A stretch of 64,000 nt of DNA. Origin: Bacteroidota bacterium. GTDB taxonomy: Bacteria; Bacteroidota; Bacteroidia; Sphingobacteriales; Sphingobacteriaceae. Positions 16,961 through 25,586 of this stretch are shown piece after piece. How positions within the stretch are numbered: the first letter of the stretch is position 1; each line of letters opens with the position of its first letter. The position numbers and the translations under genes were made by a program. The notes under the pieces are model-generated. The model was not told the origin of the DNA. It saw only the letters and a program-made list of their open reading frames with translations, and did no database searches. The DNA lies in NCBI GenBank assembly GCA_023450085.1, contig JAEXHI010000008.1:19906-83905 (forward strand). The letters are read 5' to 3'.

Positions 16961-17509
16961 ATGAAAAATGAAAATTCTATGCACAAGCTAGTTTTACCTA
17001 TATTGAATGTATTATTCTGGATTGTTTTTATTGGGTTATGTATCAACACAGGAACCCTTCTTTTTTCTTTTATCATTGGTTTAATGGGGAATAGCGTCCC
17101 TACCGAAAAACTCTATTTGGAACTCAATCTCTCTGAATTGTACCAACTTGGTATTTTTCACTACCTCAATATCGGTCTAGTTTTAGTGATTTCATCGGGC
17201 TTAAAAGCTTATATGGCCTATTTAGCAGTTAAAATTTCGATGAAGTTCAATTTAAAAGAGCCTTTTAGTACAAAAATTTGCAAATGGATTGAAAACATTA
17301 GCTATTTCGCACTGATGGTGGGTATTCTTCAAGTTTGTGCAGAATCCTATTACAAAGGTTTAATTAAGGAAGGTTTTGTTTTGAACAACCTATCGGGATA
17401 TTTCGGTGATGGTGGAGAATTCCTATTTTTGGCAGGAATTATTTTTATTATTGCACAAGTGTTTAAAAGAGGATTGGAAATCCAGTCTGAAAACGAGTTA
17501 ACGATTTAG
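16961..17509 (+). CDS. DUF2975 membrane protein
   Basis: 182 residues from the ATG at 16961, with four membrane segments (about 12-40, 70-95, 115-135 and 155-175). DUF2975 proteins pair with a small XRE regulator of the YozG type, as here, where the regulator starts 3 bp after the stop codon. Function unknown; the membrane protein may control the regulator. A longer N-terminus from an upstream ATG would run back into the palindrome and was rejected. Confidence 0.75.
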   Translation: MKNENSMHKLVLPILNVLFWIVFIGLCINTGTLLFSFIIGLMGNSVPTEKLYLELNLSELYQLGIFHYLNIGLVLVISSGLKAYMAYLAVKISMKFNLKEPFSTKICKWIENISYFALMVGILQVCAESYYKGLIKEGFVLNNLSGYFGDGGEFLFLAGIIFIIAQVFKRGLEIQSENELTI

Positions 17510-17512
17510 CGT

Positions 17513-17719
17513 ATGCCTATAGTAGTGAATTTAGATGTAATGATGGCCAAGAGAAAAATGTCGTTAAACGAACTTTCCGAAAAAGTAGACCTTACGCTTT
17601 CCAATCTATCAATTTTAAAAACAGGAAAGGCAAAAGCCGTACGTTTTAGCACTTTAGAGGCCATTTGTAAAGCATTAAACTGTCAGCCAGGAGATATATT
17701 GGAATACGTAGAAGAATAA
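17513..17719 (+). CDS. XRE/Cro-family regulator, YozG-like
   Basis: 68 residues, nearly all one helix-turn-helix: LDVMMAKRKMSLNELSEKVD, then LTLSNLSILKTGKAKAVRF, then LEAICKALNCQPGDILEY. It is the partner of the DUF2975 gene upstream and probably regulates that two-gene operon through the nearby palindrome. Confidence 0.85.
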   Translation: MPIVVNLDVMMAKRKMSLNELSEKVDLTLSNLSILKTGKAKAVRFSTLEAICKALNCQPGDILEYVEE

Positions 17720-17835
17720 TTATTCTAATGTGAATCGGATTAAGAAAATACTTTCTACACATCATAATCAGACTTTTAGAACAAAAACTACTATACTACT
17801 GTCCCGCCGTTTGAAACCATTGTAGATAGTGCTTA

Positions 17836-17938
17836 CTATGTGTCTATGTGGTTCATTTAGGAAACTTTTGTGTTTTTAGTAAAAAAACAACCACATAGGC
17901 ACATAAGAGTGTATGCCAAACAGGTTCCGATTTTAGTA
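17836..17938. repeat. ACCACATAG palindromic element, copy 3
   Basis: Arms CTATGTGTCTATGTGGTT (17836) and AACCACATAGGCACATAAG (17889) plus flank TATGCCAAACAGGTTCC. Its reverse complement matches the copy at 52862 along the full roughly 100 bp, including the core words TTCCTAAATGAACCAC and the flank. Confidence 0.8.
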
Positions 17939-18005
17939 GAACGAAGAGGCTTTGCTAAGGCTGGAGATAATGAAAAAATTACAAAACGCTTATCCCGAAC
18001 TCACG

Positions 18006-18560
18006 CTATTTTACCTTAAGTTGCTTTCTGATTTGCTTTACCTTTGCAAAAAAGGCAATACTTTCCTTATCTACCAAATAATCCATCGTTTGCAAAAGTT
18101 CGTCTTTAATCCATGGATGAATGGTAGTGAAATTGGCCAAAATATTTAAGCAATGTGATTTGATGGCTACGGGCACTTCTTCGTCAATTAACCACTGAAA
18201 AGTAGTTTCCGCTAGCTTCTCGGTATCATAATCCGTCAACACTTGCTTTATTTCCGGCAATGCATTCTTTTTACTGAGCAGTGCCAGTATTTTAGAGAAG
18301 TGCCTGCGTGCCGATAAGTTATTTTGCTTTGAAAACCCATCAAGGAAATAAGCCACAAACGGCACGAAGTTCTTCGGATTATTTTCATAGATATTCTCTA
18401 GAATCCAAGCGGCCCTGAAAGCGATTTTTTCCTCTGGATGAAACGTAAGGTCAATCACTTCTTTAATGGCCATCTCATTTTGCATAGAAATAGCCGCAAG
18501 TTTGGTTACCTTACTTTTTTGAAGGGTTGTTTTGATTTCGTTAATCAGTTGCTCGTTCAT
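18006..18560 (-). CDS. HEAT-like repeat protein of unknown function
   Basis: 184 residues, all helical, no signal peptide. Repeated pairs of helices with a central W/L pattern (EEKIAFRAAWILENIY, SARRHFSKILALLSKK, VAIKSHCLNILANFTT) look like HEAT or ARM repeats. I recognise no named family. It stands alone, divergent from the Ada-like gene with 114 bp between. Confidence 0.65.
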   Translation of the reverse strand: MNEQLINEIKTTLQKSKVTKLAAISMQNEMAIKEVIDLTFHPEEKIAFRAAWILENIYENNPKNFVPFVAYFLDGFSKQNNLSARRHFSKILALLSKKNALPEIKQVLTDYDTEKLAETTFQWLIDEEVPVAIKSHCLNILANFTTIHPWIKDELLQTMDYLVDKESIAFFAKVKQIRKQLKVK

Positions 18561-18674
18561 GGTAATAACGAAATTAACAATTGTAAGCTTGTTGCCGAAA
18601 AAGAGTTTTAAAAAAGCAAGTTTCGGATTTAATAAACCATTTACTGTGGGGATATTTGTATAAATTTAAAACAC

Positions 18675-19529
18675 ATGAAAACGCAACAACAGCTTAATTA
18701 CGAAAGAGTAGCCAAAGCAATTGACTATATCAGCACGCATTTTAAAAACCAACCTGATTTAGAAGAGGTAGCCGAAAATGTGAGCCTGAGCCCTTTTCAC
18801 TTTCAACGTTTATTTACCGAGTGGGCAGGTACCAGTCCTAAAAAATTCTTGCAATATGTAAGCGTGAGCTACGCCAAAAGTTTACTGCAAACGGAGCAGG
18901 CCAATTTATTCGACGTAGCTTTTGAAACCGGACTTTCTGGAACCAGCAGGCTACATGATTTGTTTGTGAACATTGAAGGGATGACCCCTGCAGAGTATAA
19001 AAATGGTGGTGCCGAACTGACAATCAACTATAGCTTTACGAGCAGTCATTTTGGGAATTTATTGGTGGCCTCTACTCCTAAAGGTGTTTGTTATATGGCT
19101 TTTTATGAAGATGAAAACCAAGCATTGGAGCTATTGAAAGCTAAATTCCCAAATGCCAATTATAAACAGTACTTGGATTCATTGCAACAAAACGCTCTGT
19201 TCATTTTCCAAAACGATTGGTCTAAACTACAGGACGTAAAGTTGCATTTAAAAGGCACTGATTTTCAGTTAAAGGTTTGGGAAACGTTACTCAAAATTCC
19301 TATGGGTAAACTTTCTACTTACGGCCAAATTGCCAGCGAGCTTGGAAATCCCAACGCTTCAAGAGCAGTAGGAACCGCCATTGGCAGTAATCCCATCGCT
19401 TTTCTCATTCCATGTCATCGTGTAATACAAGGCAATGGCTCATTTAGCGGTTACATGTGGGGCACTACCCGTAAAACGGCCATTATTGGTTGGGAACAGG
19501 CTTTTGTTAAGGAGGGGATTAGTGGTTAG
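18675..19529 (+). CDS. AraC-type regulator fused to O6-alkylguanine-DNA methyltransferase
   Basis: 284 residues. Residues 1-105 form an AraC helix-turn-helix pair (SLSPFHFQRLFTEWAG, then GLSGTSRLHDLFVNIEGMTP). Residues about 120-280 are the Ogt/MGMT domain with YGQIASELGNPNASRAVGTA and the active-site IPCHRVIQ (Cys247). It repairs O6-methylguanine by suicide transfer and presumably regulates alkylation genes, like Ada without its N-terminal zinc domain. Its stop codon lies inside a heptanucleotide repeat and the alkB gene follows, with a cassette relic between. Confidence 0.9.
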   Translation: MKTQQQLNYERVAKAIDYISTHFKNQPDLEEVAENVSLSPFHFQRLFTEWAGTSPKKFLQYVSVSYAKSLLQTEQANLFDVAFETGLSGTSRLHDLFVNIEGMTPAEYKNGGAELTINYSFTSSHFGNLLVASTPKGVCYMAFYEDENQALELLKAKFPNANYKQYLDSLQQNALFIFQNDWSKLQDVKLHLKGTDFQLKVWETLLKIPMGKLSTYGQIASELGNPNASRAVGTAIGSNPIAFLIPCHRVIQGNGSFSGYMWGTTRKTAIIGWEQAFVKEGISG

Positions 19530-19574
19530 TGGTTAGTGGTTAGTGGTTAGTGGTTAGTGGTTAGTGGTTAGTGT
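19519..19574 (+). repeat. TTAGTGG heptanucleotide array
   Basis: Seven perfect copies of TTAGTGG and a partial eighth. The first copy overlaps the last codons of the Ogt gene and the stop codon falls at the start of copy two. An inverted related array (CCACTAA words) lies at 19921-19964. Confidence 0.9.
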
Positions 19575-19627
19575 TGGAAAATCTCTAGTGCATTTTGTAA
19601 CTTCGATTTTAACAAAAACTACTATCT

Positions 19628-19696
19628 ATGCGTATTAAATGTTTTGAAGATATTGTGGCTTGGCAAAAAGCACAAGATCTAGCAGTCGTTATTTAA
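19628..19696 (+). pseudogene. Truncated four-helix-bundle (23S rRNA IVP-like) gene
   Basis: A 22-codon ORF whose residues read CFEDIVAWQKAQDLAVVI, closely resembling the N-terminus of the four-helix-bundle / 23S rRNA intervening-sequence protein family (normally about 115-125 residues). It stops at TAA where the family continues, so it is the 5' remnant of a deleted gene. It sits between a TTAGTGG array and its inverted counterpart. Confidence 0.65.
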
Positions 19697-19779
19697 ATAG
19701 ATAACAATAAACCTATCCAATAATGATACAAATATGAATTCGATTAATCATCTCGCCTTTTTTTAAGCCTTGAGTGAGA

Positions 19780-19852
19780 TTGCTTCGTCGTTCCTCCTCG
19801 CAAAGACGAAAAAAAGAGCGTCATTGCGAAGAATGAAGCAATCTTAAAGCGA
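19780..19852. repeat. Long imperfect palindrome of the GATTGCTTCG type
   Basis: AGATTGCTTCGTCGTTCC and GCGAAGAATGAAGCAATCT are inverted arms about 70 bp apart end to end. This is a recognisable palindromic repeat type of Bacteroidota intergenic DNA. Confidence 0.65.
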
Positions 19853-19920
19853 AATATCAGGAAAGTTATTTATTGTACCCTGAAATAATGGAACTCGGTT
19901 ATAATGCATTTCCCAATAAC

Positions 19921-19964
19921 TAACTCCTAGCTCCTATCCACTAGCAACTAACCACTAACCACTA
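19921..19964. repeat. Inverted TTAGTGG-related array
   Basis: Degenerate copies of CTAGCTCCTA and CCACTAA words, reverse-complementary to the array at 19519. It ends 3 bp before the alkB start codon. Confidence 0.7.
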
Positions 19965-19967
19965 GTA

Positions 19968-20579
19968 ATGAATCTATTCAACCAAGAACTCCCTGCTTCA
20001 ATCAACCTTCTTCCAAAAGAGGGAACGGTGAATTACTATGGCAAAATCTTTAACAGAGCCGAAGCTGATTTCTTTTACCAACACCTGCTCGAAAATATAG
20101 TTTGGGAAAATGACCAAGCGGTAATTTTTGGAAAATTGATTGTCACTAAACGAAAAGTAGCTTGGTATGGCGAAAAACCATTCGAGTACACCTATTCGAA
20201 CATCACCAAAACTGCCCTACCTTGGACAGCCGAACTGCTTAAACTGAAACAAAAAATTGAACTCATTTCGGGAGAGACTTTTAACTCCTGTTTATTGAAC
20301 CTTTACCACAATGGTAGTGAAGGAATGGCTTGGCATAGCGATGGAGAAACAGACCTAAAGAAAAATGGCGCCATTGCTTCCGTAAGTTTCGGTGTGGAGC
20401 GTAAATTTTCGTTCAAGCATAAGGTCGATAAAACGAATGTTTCACTTAACTTGGAACACGGTAGTTTATTAATGATGAAAGGCACCACGCAAACCCATTG
20501 GTTACATCGCTTACCTCCCACCAAAAAAGTACTTACACCACGAATAAATTTAACTTTTAGAACAATTGTAGAAGTTTAG
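19968..20579 (+). CDS. AlkB-like 2-oxoglutarate Fe(II) dioxygenase
   Basis: 203 residues. The Fe ligands are His123 and Asp125 in WHSD and His180 in THWLHRLP; the 2-oxoglutarate arginines lie in PRINLTFR (Arg192, Arg198). NSCLLNLYHNGSEGM is the nucleotide-recognition lid of AlkB homologues. It removes 1-methyladenine and 3-methylcytosine lesions by oxidation. Its neighbour is the Ogt fusion, so the locus is an alkylation-repair pair. It overlaps the convergent helicase-like gene by 4 bp and has no purine-rich ribosome site: the inverted repeat occupies that place. Confidence 0.9.
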   Translation: MNLFNQELPASINLLPKEGTVNYYGKIFNRAEADFFYQHLLENIVWENDQAVIFGKLIVTKRKVAWYGEKPFEYTYSNITKTALPWTAELLKLKQKIELISGETFNSCLLNLYHNGSEGMAWHSDGETDLKKNGAIASVSFGVERKFSFKHKVDKTNVSLNLEHGSLLMMKGTTQTHWLHRLPPTKKVLTPRINLTFRTIVEV

Positions 20580-21883
20580 TGATTGCGAGCTTTGTTCATC
20601 TTCGCTTTTTCACCACTGCTATAATTAGTTGTTTTAGCATTACTTTCCTTTTTCTGTTGAAAAGCCGCATTTCTAAAAGCTTCCTCTTCCGCTTGTTGAC
20701 GCTCTAACTCTTTCGCCCGTTTGGTTTTCTGCTTGGTAGCTTTACCCATGTCGTCAATTTTGAGGTCTTCAGGCAATTCTGCTTCTTCCAATTTATGACC
20801 AATAGCTTGTTCTATTTTACGAAGTTGTGGCAACTCTAAATCAGTAATGAAATTCAAGGCAACCAAATCTACCTCATCCTTTTTAATCACCCTATTGATG
20901 TAAAGCATTTTATCTTCAGGCAGCTCAAAATGAATGATGAAAGGAATATTTGTTAAGCTAGTTTCCTCGTAGTTTTCGTTGGCCACAATCAGTACGCGGG
21001 CTTTCTCATTTACTTTAAAAGCTTCTAAACTTTCAAAACCCGCTTCATCAAAAAACAACGGTTTATACACAAATATATCTTCGGCTTTGCCATCAAATAA
21101 GTCTTTAGACAAGGTTTGGGCAGTCAATCGGGTATTTACAAAAACCACCACTTTATCAAATACCTCTGTATCCTGCAATAACAAATTGAGCAAGTTCAGT
21201 TTGGTACGGAAATTAGGCACCTGATAAATTAACTGAGGATAAGTTTCCACCTTGGTTTCCGAAAGCTCTTCTACCTCAATGGTAGCCGGCATGAACATAA
21301 AATCGGCAATCATTTTATCCAACCTGTCGTGCATCACCTCGGTAAACACCAAATGCTGACATTTCTGGATACTGTTCGCCAGCTCATTGATCGGCAATTG
21401 CAACCCTTGTTTCACCATATCAGCCGCATCATCAACCACCATCATCTGGATTTTGTTGGTATTTAAACCTAGTTTAAGGTAAATAGCCCTCGCTCTTGAT
21501 GGGATGGCCACTACAATATCAACGCCATCGGTCAATTCTTCCACTTGCTCATCTATAGGTGTATCAGCGTGAATACCCACAATGTTGAACGTACTGTTTT
21601 TGTTCAACTGGTTGAAATACTCTAGCACCTCCAACACTTTCTCTTTAGTAGGCACTAAAATAAGTGCTCTCGGCGCATCACCTCCACCTGTTTTTAAGCG
21701 CATTAAAGTGGCCAGCACATAGGTGGTTGTTTTACCACTTCCTTCTGGACCAATGGCAATAATATCTTGTCCACCTAAAATACGGGACATGGTTCTTAAT
21801 TGCATTTCTTTTGCCGACAAATACCCCAAGGCACTCATGGTTGAAACCAATGGCTTACTTAACTTTAACTGCTCTAACGACAC
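20576..21883 (-). CDS. DEAD-box-like protein with degenerate motifs
   Basis: 435 residues. Motif I is intact (GPEGSGKTT, about 38-46) and Ia is LVPTKE, but motif II reads VVDDAAD instead of DEAD, motif III reads FTE instead of SAT, and the motif VI region reads INRVIKKDE instead of HRxGRxxR. The C-terminal 60 residues are charged and helical. ATP hydrolysis and unwinding are therefore doubtful, although ATP binding is possible. RNA binding as a chaperone is one inference. Confidence 0.8.
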   Translation of the reverse strand: MSLEQLKLSKPLVSTMSALGYLSAKEMQLRTMSRILGGQDIIAIGPEGSGKTTTYVLATLMRLKTGGGDAPRALILVPTKEKVLEVLEYFNQLNKNSTFNIVGIHADTPIDEQVEELTDGVDIVVAIPSRARAIYLKLGLNTNKIQMMVVDDAADMVKQGLQLPINELANSIQKCQHLVFTEVMHDRLDKMIADFMFMPATIEVEELSETKVETYPQLIYQVPNFRTKLNLLNLLLQDTEVFDKVVVFVNTRLTAQTLSKDLFDGKAEDIFVYKPLFFDEAGFESLEAFKVNEKARVLIVANENYEETSLTNIPFIIHFELPEDKMLYINRVIKKDEVDLVALNFITDLELPQLRKIEQAIGHKLEEAELPEDLKIDDMGKATKQKTKRAKELERQQAEEEAFRNAAFQQKKESNAKTTNYSSGEKAKMNKARNH

Positions 21884-22128
21884 GTTTAAAAATTTAATTG
21901 AGGGACAAATTTACGGATATTAATTGTTTAACAGAAAAATAAGCCTGTAACCAAATTTATTTCAGTGCTTGTAGCGTTTTCCAAAATGTGCACGTATAGG
22001 TGTCGATTAACTGATTTTATTTACCTCTCATCAAAGAGTATTTGAAATCATTTTGTACGAAAAAAGAGGTATATAGCTTATTTTTATAGTCCCAAGAAGA
22101 ATTAATTTAGCCAAAACAACCGTAGTGC

Positions 22129-22677
22129 ATGCGTGAAAAGCAAGGCCTTGATGAGCTGATATCTTATTGCAAACAGGGAAACCTGCGTTATCAGGAATTG
22201 TTGTACAAACAGTTTTATGGCTACGCTTTGGGTATTTGTATTCGCTATTTGAATAACCGAGATGATGCTTTGGAAGCCGCCAATGACAGCTTTATCAAAG
22301 TATTCAAGTCTATTGGGAGTTTCAATGAGGAAAATGATTTCAAGCCTTGGTTCAGAAAAATTTTGGTGAATACTTCTTTAGACCATAAAAGAAAATCGAT
22401 GCGTTTTAGCGAAGCTTTGGAACTTACCGACACCATTCCGCAAAACATCTATACTTCTGTGATCGAAAAACTTAGCGCTCAAGATATTTTGGCACTAATG
22501 AAACATTTAAATGAATTGCAGCGTACCGTTTTTAACCTTTACGAAATTGACGGCTACTCGCATAAAGAAATAGGCAGCATGCTTAACATCCCTGAAAGTT
22601 CTTCGAGAACGTATTTAACCAGGGCAAAGCAGGCTTTACAACAATTATTGGCAACCCACTCCATTTACACAAGATAA
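22129..22677 (+). CDS. ECF-type RNA polymerase sigma factor
   Basis: 182 residues. Region 2 is YLNNRDDALEAANDSFIKVFKSIGSF with FKPWFRKILVNTSLDHKR, and region 4 is LNELQRTVFNLYEIDGYSHKEIGSMLNIPESSSRTYLTRAKQAL with the helix-turn-helix. It directs RNA polymerase to a specific gene set. The next gene begins 7 bp after its stop codon and encodes a membrane protein that looks like its regulator, so this is a self-contained signalling operon. Confidence 0.92.
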   Translation: MREKQGLDELISYCKQGNLRYQELLYKQFYGYALGICIRYLNNRDDALEAANDSFIKVFKSIGSFNEENDFKPWFRKILVNTSLDHKRKSMRFSEALELTDTIPQNIYTSVIEKLSAQDILALMKHLNELQRTVFNLYEIDGYSHKEIGSMLNIPESSSRTYLTRAKQALQQLLATHSIYTR

Positions 22678-22684
22678 AAGAGCG

Positions 22685-24040
22685 ATGAAAGCGAGTGACG
22701 AAGAACTAATAGAACAAATAAAAGTCGTTTTCGACGATTACGACGACAGTCTGAGCGAACAGGGCTGGGCTGACTTACGCAAGAAATTTCCTGAAAAGGA
22801 AAACAAAAAGCTACCCATTTGGTGGTTAAGTGGCATTGCTGCGAGCTTACTTTTGGTAATGGGATTATATTTTGGAGAGGTATTTAACACTAAAAAAACG
22901 ATTTTACAAAACGCTAACAACAAAAAAACGGAAACACCTTCTACAACCCATAGCGACCACATTAACCCGCAAAATGATTCAATTTCTGGCCGTAATATAG
23001 CGACTGTTGAAAATCAACCTACCGTACAAAAACCAATTCAGCAGGCTACTCCGTGTGCTGAGCATGTAATTACGGAAAATCCGCTTGTTGCCAGCAAAGT
23101 TACCGTTGGTGAGAAACAGCCTGAAAAAAATGTCGTTTCTCCTGTAGAAACTATCAAAAGCAATCCACCAACAACAGCAGCGGTGGTAGATAATGGAAAT
23201 ATGGTAAGCAATACCAAAGTTGAAAATAACCAAGTTGCGGGAACAGTTCAAACCGAAGTTCCCAAAAACACCGTAGAAAAGGAAACGCAACCAACTAAAT
23301 TATCTACCGAAGAGTTTTTTAACAAGGAAAGCCAAAAGATTGCGAACAACAAAAATAAAAACACCGAAAAAAATAATAGTTCAACAACAACCCTCGACGT
23401 TTTTACAGGAACTTTCTTTAATTACCATGATAACAATGAAGCCAAACTAAGTGCTGGTGTTGGTTTAAATGCCAATGTGAAATTAACCAAAAACTTAGTG
23501 TTTAGCTTTGGTGCGGGTATTAGCCAAAACAAGGTAAGTTATGAGAATAAGGTTCCGATGGATGTTGCAATGTCAATGTTTTCTGCTAAAGATAATGCCC
23601 TGAGTTTAGCACCATCTTCTACAGCGTATTCGGCTACGGCTACCAACGACGTAAGTTTTAATGGACAATTGTTAACCATTGATTTGCCTATGGCAGTGAA
23701 ATTTTATCCTACCAAAAAGCAGGATTTCTATATCTCTACGGGCATCAATTCTACTTCTTACCTTTCGCAGAAATATACCTACAATTACAACTGGAGTAAT
23801 TTCCAATTTAAAAATGGAGAAGCACAACAACGTCAAGAAACCGAGAAAAGTTCCTTAAGAGGCTTTGATTTTGCCAATAGCGCCATCATTGCCATTGGTA
23901 TTAACCAAAACTTAGGAAAAAACACCCTGATTTTTGAACCATATTATAAACCGGCCTTGGGCACCATGGGTGATAAGAACTTAAGGATTAGCTCGGCTGG
24001 ACTTAACCTTAAATTTAACTTTAACGGAGGCAAAAAATGA
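22685..24040 (+). CDS. Inner-membrane-anchored protein with C-terminal outer-membrane barrel
   Basis: 451 residues in three parts. Residues 1-43 are an acidic/basic cytoplasmic segment of the size of an anti-sigma domain. One membrane helix spans about 44-64. A Thr/Asn/Gln/Pro-rich linker (65-235) follows, and residues about 240-451 form alternating beta strands typical of an OM barrel (FFNYHDNNEAKLSAGVGLNA, ending LNLKFNF). The linker is long enough to cross the periplasm. I infer an anti-sigma-like sensor for the upstream sigma factor. The stop overlaps the next start (ATGA). Confidence 0.65.
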   Translation: MKASDEELIEQIKVVFDDYDDSLSEQGWADLRKKFPEKENKKLPIWWLSGIAASLLLVMGLYFGEVFNTKKTILQNANNKKTETPSTTHSDHINPQNDSISGRNIATVENQPTVQKPIQQATPCAEHVITENPLVASKVTVGEKQPEKNVVSPVETIKSNPPTTAAVVDNGNMVSNTKVENNQVAGTVQTEVPKNTVEKETQPTKLSTEEFFNKESQKIANNKNKNTEKNNSSTTTLDVFTGTFFNYHDNNEAKLSAGVGLNANVKLTKNLVFSFGAGISQNKVSYENKVPMDVAMSMFSAKDNALSLAPSSTAYSATATNDVSFNGQLLTIDLPMAVKFYPTKKQDFYISTGINSTSYLSQKYTYNYNWSNFQFKNGEAQQRQETEKSSLRGFDFANSAIIAIGINQNLGKNTLIFEPYYKPALGTMGDKNLRISSAGLNLKFNFNGGKK

Positions 24041-24342
24041 AAAACGCTCTAAAACCTAAATTGCTATTCCTCTTTATACTTTCATTGGTATTCATAACGT
24101 CCTGCAAAAAAGAAAATAACTATTTAGATGCGATAGTGGAGGCCAACTGCGGAGGGTTATTTCTCAGAGTTGATGACAAATTCTTGTTGGTATGCAACAA
24201 AGAAAAGCTTTTGCAATTTGAATCCGGTCAAAAGGTAAAAGCATCTTTTAAAACAGTCAAAAACTGTGAAACTCAAGGCATCACTTGTACTTTATATGCT
24301 GCAGATGAGACCATTCAAATTATTGAGGTAAAGAAACAATAG
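24037..24342 (+). CDS. Small lipoprotein of the sigma-factor operon
   Basis: 101 residues with a lipobox (ITSC, Cys near 24) and a beta-rich mature part with four further Cys. Its start overlaps the preceding gene's stop by 4 bp, so it is translationally coupled to it. No family recognised. Its last 35 codons recur in decayed form at 28409-28513, at the far end of the immunity island. Confidence 0.7.
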   Translation: MKNALKPKLLFLFILSLVFITSCKKENNYLDAIVEANCGGLFLRVDDKFLLVCNKEKLLQFESGQKVKASFKTVKNCETQGITCTLYAADETIQIIEVKKQ

Positions 24343-24522
24343 TATTAACCGCTATGATGCGGCCAGATTATATTGTAGAATCGATCCTGCCACTGTTTTT
24401 AGCAATGCCTTTGTTGGCATGTATGAAATCGATGACATTATTGTTGTACTGAATATTACTTAGGCTTGGTATAGCTGGTGATAACATCAACCATAGGTTA
24501 ATAAATCAAATTACTTCGTAGT

Positions 24523-25005
24523 TCATTTAAAATATATTACTATAGAACCTACTACCACATAATTGTTGATTTGATTTTTCACATTAAACTTTCTAACCTC
24601 TAAAGTAATTGATTTCGAAGCTCTTATTTCATCTAAAGAAAGGATGAGTCCTGCGTAGGATTTACCTAGATATGTATTATCATAATATAGTCCATAGTGT
24701 TCATAAAATTCATCCATAGTTAAAGAATGAGATTCAATACGTAAGATTAAATTATATTTCGTTTTATCAACACTTTCGAACTTCTCACCTAAATATCTAG
24801 GCTTATACTCTAACCATCCGTTGAGGTCATCAATTCTTGGAAAATTTTTAATATCAATTACTGCCTTCCTAAAATATTGAACCTTAGAAATCAAAACTTT
24901 ATTAAGTTCAGATTGCGCAACAGTTCTAGATTCACCATGAACTTTATCATCTATGTTGCATCTTGAAAAAAGAATAATTAATAGAAAGGTTAAAATAGTT
25001 TTCAT
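24523..25005 (-). CDS. Lipoprotein of unknown function (immunity island)
   Basis: 160 residues with a signal peptide and lipobox-like FSRC (Cys16). The mature domain is beta-rich (FPRIDDLNGWLEYKPRYLGE, then VGSIVIYFK). No family recognised. It is the distal gene of a run of five or six small genes on this strand, each separated by 80-280 bp of repeat-like DNA, which fits an array of immunity proteins but is not proof that this one is. Confidence 0.5.
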   Translation of the reverse strand: MKTILTFLLIILFSRCNIDDKVHGESRTVAQSELNKVLISKVQYFRKAVIDIKNFPRIDDLNGWLEYKPRYLGEKFESVDKTKYNLILRIESHSLTMDEFYEHYGLYYDNTYLGKSYAGLILSLDEIRASKSITLEVRKFNVKNQINNYVVVGSIVIYFK

Positions 25006-25247
25006 AACAAGTTTATGTAATTATCATAAGTATCAATATGTTAATGCTTGTACTAAATAAACTGCTTAGGCAAAAAGGATCAATCGAACTCTTTCTCAAT
25101 AAAGCTATTTATTATACCGAACTCCTTTTGGTGCTCGCTTGCAATTACCCAGTTAGAGTACAAGCGACAATAAGCTAGCATTTTAGACGATTTCATTCTA
25201 TCAAAAACACCTCTACGTTAACGCATGCACCAGAAAGGGTCTATATT

Positions 25248-25535
25248 TCATTTTCCTTCAACAAATTCTTTAAAATGTGTTATTAACAATTGAAGTTTCA
25301 TAGAATCGCCTACAGCGGTAAACACCTCTCCATCTGCATTAATTTCATACCAATCATCTTCGCTTTTTTCGGATTTTATAGCTATTTTCTTTCCTTCACA
25401 GCTTGTTTCAACCAAATCTATTTCTACTAGCCATCCAGGATTATCCAATGTCTCTATTCTAATGCCGTATGTATGCTCCCAATCTCCATTACAATTTAAT
25501 TTATACCAGTTAGAAAGCCAATCATTCATTTCCAT
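25248..25535 (-). CDS. Imm53-family immunity protein
   Basis: 95 residues, cytoplasmic. The pattern WLSNWYKLNCNGDWEHTYGI, then ETLDNPGWLVEIDL, then DDWYEINADGEVFTAVGD is the Imm53 signature: an N-terminal helix with W and the conserved DWEHxYGIxIETLDNPGW core. Imm53 proteins neutralise toxins of polymorphic toxin systems. No toxin gene adjoins it, so it is an orphan immunity gene. Confidence 0.8.
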   Translation of the reverse strand: MEMNDWLSNWYKLNCNGDWEHTYGIRIETLDNPGWLVEIDLVETSCEGKKIAIKSEKSEDDWYEINADGEVFTAVGDSMKLQLLITHFKEFVEGK

Positions 25536-25586
25536 AAACGTTAGTTAAGTTTTTTGTTTTTACCTCTCTTTTCTACAATACGTCCT

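Noticed and set aside
19519..19574. Phase-variable control of ogt by TTAGTGG slippage.
   Set aside because: The stop codon falls at the start of the second copy, so gain or loss of distal copies does not change the protein. It remains a structural feature of the cassette edge.
24345..24464. Short open stretch reading NRYDAARLYCRIDP, reminiscent of an RHS YD-repeat.
   Set aside because: It has no start codon, is about 38 codons and shows no further RHS features; too little to call a toxin remnant.
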